This document shows, one piece after another, positions 1-6,048 of a stretch of DNA of 18,409 nt. Origin of the DNA: Pedobacter sp. (GTDB lineage: Bacteria > Bacteroidota > Bacteroidia > Sphingobacteriales > Sphingobacteriaceae); contig JASLGV010000429.1 in the NCBI GenBank assembly GCA_030149995.1, positions 1 to 18,409 on the forward strand. Reading direction: 5' to 3'. The position numbers and the translations under genes are program-made. The notes below the pieces were generated by a model. That model was not told where the DNA came from, searched no databases, and saw only the letters and a program-made list of their open reading frames with translations. Position 1 is the first letter of the stretch. The number at the start of each line of letters is the position of its first letter.

Positions 1-1015
1 GTTCACTTTCTTTAATCAGTTTCTGTTCAAGTTTATTTACCTCTCTTACGAGCAAGGCCCCGTTTAATAAACTTTCGGGGGCATAATGATATACTTTTTG
101 AAGTGATGTTAAGTCATTTTCAGCATTGCCAAACCCTTTAATGGCCCATACTGTGGCCTTATCTTGCGCTGTTCTGGCAAAAGGCAATACCTGGTCAACC
201 GCTGTACTGGTGTAGAAGTAATTTTTATAAGCCATAACCCTTCTTTCGGGATTGGTGGAAAAAACTTTAGAAAATAAATATGCCGCTTCTGCCGGGTTGC
301 CTGTACGGCGGATGGCACCGGCATAAAGTGCCAGTCCCCAGCCTTTAACAGCACTTTTTACAGCACTTGTCTGGATGTATTGCTCATAAACATTTTTACA
401 GCTGGTGTAATCCTGCGAGAAATGATACATGCGGGCACTCTGATATGCGTATCGCAGTTTTAAAAAAGGATCTTTTTCGTTTTTAGCCAGTTTAAGGCCT
501 TCGGCGGCTTTGGCGGCCATGGTGCTTGTATCGCGTGGAGCCGGATTCCAGGGATCGTATGCTGCATAGGCCAGTGGCTCGCAGCTTTTGGCATATATAT
601 AATACCTGGCAGCCGCCGGTCTGTTATTCAACGCTTGTAAGAAATCGTTTTTCTGTAAGCTATCGGGAAGCTTGTTCAACGATTGACCATTGTAGGTTGC
701 CAGCACCTGATCGGTTTGTTTGTTGCTCTGGTACATAATATTATAAACAGAAGCACTTGGAACCTGCAGATAGGCAGCCCATTCGCGGCTGTTAATTTCC
801 GGTTCGCTTTCTACATCGCGCTCATCATACAGGTACACCATCTGGTTAAAAGCAAATGGTGCATAATCATCCCCCTGTACATTGTTGTGGAAGTAAGAAA
901 TATAATAATCGTAAGGATCAGGTTCCGGGCCACAGGCAATGTTTACCGCAATCTCGCCAAAATAAAACAATAAAAAAACGCTAAAACCGATCGATAGCTT
1001 TCTGAAGGTCGTCAT
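1..1015 (-). CDS. Exported protein of unknown function, helical-repeat-like (3' part outside window)
   Basis: An open frame runs on the minus strand from an ATG at 1015 to the left edge without a stop, giving about 338 residues of an unfinished protein. It begins MTTFRKLSIGFSVFLLF, a basic start plus hydrophobic stretch, and then has Cys28 in the context NIACGPEPD. This could be a relaxed lipoprotein signal (type II cleavage before Cys28), or at least a Sec signal. The mature part has many aromatic and Ala/Lys-rich helices (for example around residues 185-300, LKLRYAYQSARMYHF and GWGLALYAGAIRR) that look like a TPR-like alpha solenoid. I do not recognise a named family. Its first 35 bases overlap the end of the upstream minus-strand lipoprotein gene, so the two are probably co-transcribed and translationally coupled. 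The reading frame is secure; the function is unknown. Confidence 0.82.
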   Translation of the reverse strand, partial: MTTFRKLSIGFSVFLLFYFGEIAVNIACGPEPDPYDYYISYFHNNVQGDDYAPFAFNQMVYLYDERDVESEPEINSREWAAYLQVPSASVYNIMYQSNKQTDQVLATYNGQSLNKLPDSLQKNDFLQALNNRPAAARYYIYAKSCEPLAYAAYDPWNPAPRDTSTMAAKAAEGLKLAKNEKDPFLKLRYAYQSARMYHFSQDYTSCKNVYEQYIQTSAVKSAVKGWGLALYAGAIRRTGNPAEAAYLFSKVFSTNPERRVMAYKNYFYTSTAVDQVLPFARTAQDKATVWAIKGFGNAENDLTSLQKVYHYAPESLLNGALLVREVNKLEQKLIKESE

Positions 1016-2006
1016 AGGTAAAATCTTTTAATAAGGGCTTGTCGAGGTGATAAAAAACAAGGTTGCGGTTATCTGCTTTCAAATATCGCGATAAAAAATC
1101 AGAGGCATCAAGTAATTGAGGCAAAGAAATTTGTTCATATCGGATTACATCGCCTTTTTGTAAGCCGGCAGCCGGATAATCCTGCAAAAGATCGTACAGG
1201 ATGCTTGTTCCTCTTTGTTTAAACAAAAGGGGATCGTTAAGTTGCCGGGGGCCAATGTGGCGGGCTATGCCAGCGTATTGCTGATGACGGAACACCACCG
1301 ACCAGTTGAAAAGGGGTAGCGCCAGATCAAGTTTTAATGGATAGTGTTCCAGCACATCCTTTAAATAAAGTTCCATTTGTTTCATATCCAAAATAGAATT
1401 TTGGGTGCCGAACTGGCGCAGGTTGCCCATATTGTAACACATCAGCAATACCTTATCGGCCGGCGGAATGCCGCTGCCGGACAGGTTTTTAACCTGATGC
1501 AGGCGTAGGGTTACAGAAAGTATTTTGTCTTTAAGTAAGGGGTTGGCCTTTAGGCTTTTCAGAAATTTAAAATAGGTATCGCGCGTGCTGCGTGTCCAAT
1601 CGCAATCTATCTGAATTTCCGCATAATCTGGTTTACCTCCCTGTTTTACTTTGGCTGCGGTGAAATTGGCAATGCGAACGGCCAGGGTTTCAATACCCAT
1701 GTCGTCGAGGTTGTTGAAAACCTGATTTACAATGTACACAACCGGAATTACATTTACTTCCTGTGGAAAGGGTGTTTTGAAACTGACGGGCGAAACCGGT
1801 GCCGGCTGTTCATTAACCGGGCTGATGTCTACATCCATTATGCGCAGATACAGGGATTTTGCTGCAAAATGCCGGAGATAGGCCGTTTCAGTCGGATCGT
1901 TCTGGTAAACCGTTTTCCAATAATAAAAAGAGGGACTTACAGTTCCTTTCTGTTTGCATCCCAGCAGGAGGGCTGCAAAAAATATTAAAATGGTTATCTT
2001 GCGCAT
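981..2006 (-). CDS. Lipoprotein of unknown function, possibly TIM-barrel (DUF3142-like)
   Basis: A 341-residue protein starting at the ATG at 2006: MRKITILIFFAALLLGCKQKG is a textbook lipoprotein signal with lipobox LLGC, so the mature protein is probably attached to a membrane through Cys17. A TTG six codons upstream (2024) would only add KNKSD before the signal, so I prefer the ATG. The body alternates strands and helices. It contains an acidic strand (YAEIQIDCDW, about residues 133-142), then LSVTLRLHQV and VLLMCYNMG, and later LDLALPLFNW. This order resembles glycoside-hydrolase-like TIM barrels such as the DUF3142 type, and the Asp pair could be catalytic or ligand-binding. That assignment is by resemblance only. 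The gene overlaps the next minus-strand gene by 35 bases and is divergent from dtd, only 29 bases away. Confidence 0.85.
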   Translation of the reverse strand: MRKITILIFFAALLLGCKQKGTVSPSFYYWKTVYQNDPTETAYLRHFAAKSLYLRIMDVDISPVNEQPAPVSPVSFKTPFPQEVNVIPVVYIVNQVFNNLDDMGIETLAVRIANFTAAKVKQGGKPDYAEIQIDCDWTRSTRDTYFKFLKSLKANPLLKDKILSVTLRLHQVKNLSGSGIPPADKVLLMCYNMGNLRQFGTQNSILDMKQMELYLKDVLEHYPLKLDLALPLFNWSVVFRHQQYAGIARHIGPRQLNDPLLFKQRGTSILYDLLQDYPAAGLQKGDVIRYEQISLPQLLDASDFLSRYLKADNRNLVFYHLDKPLLKDFTYDDLQKAIDRF

Positions 2007-2035
2007 ATCAGATTTATTTTTCAAAATTAATTAAA

Positions 2036-2488
2036 ATGCGTGCAGTTTTACAAAGAGTTACAGAAGCGAGTTGCGTTGTAGAGGGCGTTGTTACCGGAGC
2101 CATAAAAAATGGTTTTTTGGTGTTGCTGGGGATTGAGGATACCGATACAACTACAGATCTTGAATGGCTGGCTCAGAAAATTATCGGGATGCGGGTTTTT
2201 GGTGATAATGAAGGGTTAATGAATAAGTCGCTGGCAGATGTTGACGGGCATATTTTACTGATCAGCCAGTTTACCTTATTTGCTTCTACCAAAAAGGGAA
2301 ATCGCCCGGGCTTTACAAGAGCGGCACGTCCGGACATTGCCATTCCTTTATACGAACAGATGGGCAATCAACTATCAGCCCTGCTGGGAAAACCAGTTGA
2401 GAAAGGTATTTTTGGCGCCGATATGAAAATCAGCCTGGTAAACGATGGACCCGTTACCATCCTGATCGACACGAAGAACAAAGAATAA
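2036..2488 (+). CDS. dtd: D-aminoacyl-tRNA deacylase
   Basis: A 150-residue cytosolic enzyme that hydrolyses the ester of D-amino acids (and glycine) mischarged on tRNA, a proofreading step in translation. The start MRAVLQRVTEASC is characteristic of the family and fixes the ATG at 2036. The frame stays open upstream to 1859, but that part is antisense to the neighbouring lipoprotein gene and is not family-like. Two diagnostic motifs are present: SQFTLFA near residue 80 (the SQxT active-site motif) and NDGPVT near residue 138 (the Gly-cisPro motif that rejects L-amino acids). The length matches the usual 145-150. It is first in a run with the pyrophosphohydrolase (51-base gap) and the glycosyltransferase. 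No Shine-Dalgarno is visible, as is normal for Bacteroidota. Confidence 0.97.
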   Translation: MRAVLQRVTEASCVVEGVVTGAIKNGFLVLLGIEDTDTTTDLEWLAQKIIGMRVFGDNEGLMNKSLADVDGHILLISQFTLFASTKKGNRPGFTRAARPDIAIPLYEQMGNQLSALLGKPVEKGIFGADMKISLVNDGPVTILIDTKNKE

Positions 2489-2539
2489 TCCATTTCCCGG
2501 ATGAGAATTTAGCTAACAACAAAGTATACAACCTGCAAT

Positions 2540-2875
2540 ATGACAATTGAACAAGCACAACAAACCATAGATAACTGGATTAAAACAACAGGTATCCGTT
2601 ATTTTAACGAACTGACCAATACGGCTATCCTGATGGAGGAGGTAGGTGAGGTAGCCCGGATTATGGCCCGTAAATACGGCGAGCAATCTTTTAAAAAGAG
2701 CGATGAAGCCGTAAACCTGGCCGACGAAATGGCCGACGTACTTTTTGTATTGATGTGTCTGGCAAACCAAACAGGAATCAACCTGACAGAAGCACTCTGG
2801 AAAAATCTGGAGAAAAAAAGTATCCGGGATGCAGACCGGCATCAAAACAATGAAAAGCTAAGGATCAAAGATTAA
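2540..2875 (+). CDS. MazG-like nucleotide pyrophosphohydrolase
   Basis: A 111-residue all-alpha NTP pyrophosphohydrolase of the MazG/dUTPase-2 superfamily, expected to cleave a (d)NTP to (d)NMP and PPi with Mg2+ and thereby clean the nucleotide pool. The metal-binding pattern is clear: E33-E34-x-x-E37 (LMEEVGEVAR), then E63-x-x-D66 (ADEMADVLF). This is the EExxE...ExxD signature. It is a single-domain, short form; full MazG has two such domains. It lies 51 bases after dtd and 20 bases before the glycosyltransferase on the same strand. In related Bacteroidota this small protein is often a neighbour of dtd, so an operon of quality-control enzymes is likely. The substrate cannot be read from sequence. 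Confidence 0.92.
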   Translation: MTIEQAQQTIDNWIKTTGIRYFNELTNTAILMEEVGEVARIMARKYGEQSFKKSDEAVNLADEMADVLFVLMCLANQTGINLTEALWKNLEKKSIRDADRHQNNEKLRIKD

Positions 2876-2895
2876 GAAATGACCGTTTAAATCCT

Positions 2896-4443
2896 ATGAC
2901 CTTAAAAAACCAAACAAACTTTTCTGCAAGCCGTATCTGGTTGTTTTTTTTCATCATCCTTAAAGTTATTTTGTCTTTTGCGCTGGTAAATGGCGTTTAT
3001 GAACTGCACCGGGATGAATTTTTACACCTGGATCAGGGCAAACACCTCGCTGCAGGATTTACTTCTGTACCGCCCCTTACCTCTCTTTTTTCGTGGCTGA
3101 TCAGGTTGTTGGGGAACGGCTTTTTTGTGGTAAGGCTTTGCCCCGCAATATTGGGTGCAGTAACCATTTTCTTTTGCTGGCAGATTGTTGATCTTCTAAA
3201 AGGTAGGTTAAAAGCAAAATGCCTGGTGGCTGTGGCCTGCCTGTGTTCTTCGCTGCTTATGCTGAATACGCTGTATCAGCCCAATTCTTTCGATGTGCTG
3301 GCCTGGACCGCTGTATTTTATTTTCTGCTAAAATATTTTGAGCAAAACAAACCTGCAAATCTTTATTACTTGTCTGTTACCGTAGGTTTGGGATTTCTCA
3401 ATAAATACAATATTTTATTTCTGCTGATGGGATTATTGCTTGCGGTCGTTTGTACAAAAGAAAGGAAAATATTAAAGGATAAACATTTTTATGGAGCTGT
3501 TTTACTTTGCCTGCTCCTCATATCGCCCAATGTAATCTGGCAGATCAACCATCACTTTCCGGTGATAAAACACATGAAAGAATTACAGTCAAGGCAGTTG
3601 GTTAATGTGAGCCGGATTGATTTCTTTACGGATCAGCTGCTCTTTTTTATCAATTCTATCTTTGTTTTGCTGGCAGGGATAGGAAGTTTATTCTTCTTTA
3701 ATCCCTTTAAAAAATACAGATGGGTACTCCTTACCTATCTGTTTACCATTTTGATTTTTGGCTATCTCAGAGCAAAAAATTACTATGCTTTGGGCTTATA
3801 CCCGGTATTGCTTTCTTTTGGTGCGGTATATCTGGTGCAGGCACTGGAAAGAAAGCGTGCTTTGCTTTGGGGATTATTTGCTTTTATTATTGCAGGCTTT
3901 ATCTATATTTTGCCGCTGGTAATGCCGGTTTACAGTCCTGAGCAGATTATAGTACATAAAAAAAGGTTTGAACATGTAGGCCGCCTGCGCTGGGAAGATG
4001 GAAAAAATCATGATTTACCACAAGATTATGCCGATATGCAGGGCTGGAAGGAAATTGCCGCCCTAACCGATCTGGCTTATGAACGTGTACCCGATAAATC
4101 AGCTTTGCTGGTGCGGGCCGATAATTACGGACTGGCAGGCGCTGTTAACTATTATTCTAAATTTAAAAACATCAATGCCGTATCTTATGAAGCCGATTAT
4201 CTCTACTGGTTTAAAATGGATAAGCCGGTTAAATACTTAATTCTGATAAGGGATGTTTACGACCGCGATCCGGAGAGAAAACAAGAAAGACCTTATTTTA
4301 ACTCAATTGTAAAAATTGGTTCAGTAACCAATAAAAATTCGAGAGAGTTCGGGGCCAGTGTTTTCCTGTTGGGAGGTATAAAAGCTGATGTAAATGAAAT
4401 CATCAAGACAGAAATAAAAGCAGAAAAACAAGGTTACGAATAA
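2896..4443 (+). CDS. GT39/PMT-family membrane glycosyltransferase (ArnT-like)
   Basis: A 515-residue polytopic inner-membrane protein of the GT-C fold, which uses a polyprenyl-phosphate-linked sugar as donor. The first periplasmic loop carries the expected acidic pair after TM1 (HRDEF, D40-E41), followed by the GKHLAAG...PPLT region (about 49-62) seen in PMT_2/ArnT-like proteins. About nine to ten hydrophobic helices follow, at roughly 14-32, 75-100, 108-125, 133-147, 157-187, 198-214, 245-268, 275-292, 298-315 and 322-344. The motif RAKNYYALGLYPVL (292-305) is typical of the family. The last 170 residues are a soluble periplasmic domain. The acceptor (lipid, glycan or protein) is unknown. 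It is third gene of the dtd operon and is followed directly by a hairpin terminator. Confidence 0.88.
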   Translation: MTLKNQTNFSASRIWLFFFIILKVILSFALVNGVYELHRDEFLHLDQGKHLAAGFTSVPPLTSLFSWLIRLLGNGFFVVRLCPAILGAVTIFFCWQIVDLLKGRLKAKCLVAVACLCSSLLMLNTLYQPNSFDVLAWTAVFYFLLKYFEQNKPANLYYLSVTVGLGFLNKYNILFLLMGLLLAVVCTKERKILKDKHFYGAVLLCLLLISPNVIWQINHHFPVIKHMKELQSRQLVNVSRIDFFTDQLLFFINSIFVLLAGIGSLFFFNPFKKYRWVLLTYLFTILIFGYLRAKNYYALGLYPVLLSFGAVYLVQALERKRALLWGLFAFIIAGFIYILPLVMPVYSPEQIIVHKKRFEHVGRLRWEDGKNHDLPQDYADMQGWKEIAALTDLAYERVPDKSALLVRADNYGLAGAVNYYSKFKNINAVSYEADYLYWFKMDKPVKYLILIRDVYDRDPERKQERPYFNSIVKIGSVTNKNSREFGASVFLLGGIKADVNEIIKTEIKAEKQGYE

Positions 4444-4447
4444 AAGT

Positions 4448-4486
4448 TATTCCGGCTGCATAAGGATTCGCAGCCGGAATATTTTT
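4448..4486 (+). terminator. Rho-independent terminator after the dtd operon
   Basis: A perfect stem of 11 bp (ATTCCGGCTGC at 4449-4459 with GCAGCCGGAAT at 4470-4480), extendable to 12 bp by 4448/4481, with a 10-base loop and followed by ATTTTT. It starts 5 bases after the glycosyltransferase stop. The minus-strand gene at 4512 converges on it, so it may also act in the other direction, though the T-run on that side is poorer. Confidence 0.88.
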
Positions 4487-4511
4487 AAATTTAATTGCTT
4501 ACAGAAACCTG

Positions 4512-4817
4512 TTAAGCGCCTATGAATTCCATTAAAGAACGGTAAGAAACATACCGGTTTTCAAATTTTTTATGGAGCGACTCTTCCAGTTCCGGTGCAT
4601 ATACCTGCTGGTAAGCCTGGTAATTTTCTGGATGTTCAACTACGTATTGCAGGCAATAAGTAATGCCTTCGTTTGGAGAATCGACTACTTTTAACAACCG
4701 GTGCGAAACGAATAATCCGGTTGCCATTGCCTGTGGAATATATGTTTCCTGCGCCCATTCCAGCCATTCTGCTGCGGCTGTTTCCTCTAATATTAAGGTT
4801 ATATTGTATAATAACAT
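4512..4817 (-). CDS. Small DUF4286-like protein
   Basis: A 101-residue cytosolic protein beginning MLLYNITLILEE. The pattern 'V/LYNxTxxIxE...EWLxWxxExHIPxxMATGLF' with a later TYxxQY and a C-terminal RxLxEF is that of the DUF4286 family of Bacteroidota, which looks like a ferredoxin-like alpha/beta fold; its function is not known. Family length and the MLLYN start place the ATG at 4817, not at the upstream in-frame ATG (4874), whose extra 19 residues are basic and not family-like. A TACCTTTG box lies 4 bases upstream of this ATG, which supports the shorter start. It is a single-gene unit convergent with the dtd operon. Confidence 0.85.
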   Translation of the reverse strand: MLLYNITLILEETAAAEWLEWAQETYIPQAMATGLFVSHRLLKVVDSPNEGITYCLQYVVEHPENYQAYQQVYAPELEESLHKKFENRYVSYRSLMEFIGA

Positions 4818-5159
4818 GGCACAAAGGTAAGTATTGCTTTTAATAATTACACCCCGTGCCTTCTTTCTTGCCATCCTGAAAACAAAAATGATTACGGTTC
4901 CCCTTCAGTATTCCAGGCAGCGGTATTAAAATCACCCTTTTTGGGGTATTGACGTCATACAGAAACCCTGTAATTTAGATCAACCGGATAATAAACCAAA
5001 CTACTACGATCGCAAGTTACCAGGATTTTTACTGTTGGCACATCGTGGTTTATCCGCAATGAAGATAGAACCAAACACAAACCCCAAATAAAACCAAACA
5101 AACTAACAGGGAAGCCGAAAACTGCATATTGGAAGAGTAGGCATTTAACTAAAAGAAGA
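4818..5159. other. 342-base non-coding region between divergent genes, with foldable leader
   Basis: This stretch separates the DUF4286-like gene (leftward) from the secreted-protein pair (rightward). Besides the TACCTTTG box it holds a weaker rightward promoter candidate: TTG at 4949-4951, a 19-base spacer, then TAATTTAG at 4971-4978 (one mismatch to TAnnTTTG). This would give a leader of about 175 bases before the ATG at 5160. Within that leader, 4985-5056 can fold: CGGA (4985-4988) with TCCG (5053-5056), TAAACCA (4992-4998) with TGGTTTA (5046-5052), and CGAT (5007-5010) with ATCG (5042-5045). I see no RNA family I can name. A 74-codon open frame on the minus strand here has a GTG start and is taken as chance. 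Confidence 0.45.
4822..4829 (-). promoter_or_regulatory. Bacteroidetes -7 box (TACCTTTG) next to the DUF4286-like start
   Basis: Read on the minus strand, TACCTTTG matches the TAnnTTTG consensus exactly and is separated from the ATG at 4817 by only TGCC. The transcript would start at or within a few bases of the start codon. No clear TTTG -33 element is seen at the usual distance, which lowers confidence. Confidence 0.5.
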
Positions 5160-5570
5160 ATGAGGAAAATTTTATTCACCGTGGTATTCTTATTGATTTC
5201 GGGCGCTATGTATGCGCAGGGCGATTACACGTTACAAAAAAAGGGCAATGTAACGGTTAGCTGGCGATTGGTGTCTGATTTTCAGCGGGCGGGCGCATCG
5301 TGCTGGGGATGGACGTATCATATTTTTATTTCAAATGCAAATAATTTTCCGGTAACGATCAAATCCAATCAGGCCTATCAGAACATGGGCGATAATTCTT
5401 CCTGCTGGCAAGATGGATCTGTTGATATAAACAATCAGGTTATTCCTGCAGGTAAATGGAAAGAATATACTTTTAGGGTAAGTTCTGCACCAAGCGGAAA
5501 ACCAGGCACTCCGGGACTTAAATACAATTTAGATTGGTCGACAGATTATACAGAACGTAAAATTGATTAA
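5160..5570 (+). CDS. Small secreted protein, unknown function
   Basis: A 136-residue protein with a clear Sec signal (MRKILFTVVFLLISGAMYAQ, cleavage probably after AQ at 20). The mature 116 residues are rich in Asn, Ser and aromatics and look beta-stranded: GNVTVSWRLVSDF, WTYHIFISNANNFPVTIK, and KWKEYTFRV at residues 99-107. There are two cysteines (C48 and C82) in SCWGW and SSCWQ contexts that could form a disulfide after export. The spacing of strands would suit a small beta sandwich, but I do not recognise the family. It is 16 bases upstream of the next gene on the same strand, so the two are likely an operon and may act together in the periplasm or outside the cell. Confidence 0.82.
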   Translation: MRKILFTVVFLLISGAMYAQGDYTLQKKGNVTVSWRLVSDFQRAGASCWGWTYHIFISNANNFPVTIKSNQAYQNMGDNSSCWQDGSVDINNQVIPAGKWKEYTFRVSSAPSGKPGTPGLKYNLDWSTDYTERKID

Positions 5571-5586
5571 TGCTGAATGTTTAACC

Positions 5587-5985
5587 ATGAGAAGTTATTT
5601 TTTGTTAATTTTATTATTTATCGCATCAGGCAGGATCTGGGCGCAGGATAATGCTGCGTTGCAGAACAAAGAGCAGCACACCCAATTTAGCACGGAATTA
5701 AGAGAAAAGGAAAATGCAGTTACCATTCAAAGCGGGGTAAAAATAGGGAATGAAAGTGCGGATAATCATTTATCCGCAAAACAACTACGCTTAAATGAAA
5801 TAAAAAACCGGGTTGATGAAATAAAAAAAATAGACATCAGGAAACTAAGTATTGAAGAAAGAAAAGCGCTGCGTAAAGAGGTAAGGGAATTAAAAAAAGA
5901 ACTGAAAAGAGAAAGGGAGGGGACAGTTTATATTTACCTGGGGATTCTGGCAGCTGTTTTTATTACGCTGTTAATTGTACTTTAA
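5587..5985 (+). CDS. Exported coiled-coil protein with C-terminal membrane anchor
   Basis: A 132-residue protein starting at the ATG at 5587 (MRSYFLLILLFIASGRIWAQ), which gives an exact signal peptide. An in-frame TTG at 5563 overlaps the previous gene and adds residues before the signal, so it is rejected. After the signal comes a polar stretch (21-60) and then a strongly charged helix at about 65-112 (RLNEIKNRVDEIKKI, IEERKALRKEVRELKKEL) with leucine/isoleucine spacing typical of a coiled coil. A 17-18-residue hydrophobic segment ends the chain (about 115-132). Expected topology: periplasmic coiled coil tethered by the C-terminus, with almost no tail on the far side. No known domain; the function is unknown. 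The next gene converges 63 bases away with no obvious terminator between. Confidence 0.8.
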   Translation: MRSYFLLILLFIASGRIWAQDNAALQNKEQHTQFSTELREKENAVTIQSGVKIGNESADNHLSAKQLRLNEIKNRVDEIKKIDIRKLSIEERKALRKEVRELKKELKREREGTVYIYLGILAAVFITLLIVL

Positions 5986-6048
5986 CGTTGTTAAACAGGC
6001 AATCCTTACATAGTAATGAAACAACCATTTATGGCGTTTCTTTACCGC

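Noticed and set aside
526..973. Plus-strand open frames opposite the left-edge gene
   Set aside because: They are antisense to a continuous minus-strand frame with a signal peptide (1-1015) and show no family features.
1859..2035. N-terminal extension of dtd by 59 residues
   Set aside because: The extension overlaps the divergent lipoprotein gene and the enzyme family starts at MRAVLQRV.
4955..5179. 74-codon hydrophobic open frame on the minus strand
   Set aside because: It starts with GTG inside the 5' end of the secreted-protein gene, lies across its leader, and has no recognisable family pattern; its hydrophobic start is the antisense of AT-rich signal-peptide codons.
6018..6040. GAAAC...GTTTC pairing between convergent genes as a terminator
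   Set aside because: Only 5 bp with a large loop and no proper T-run; no better than chance.
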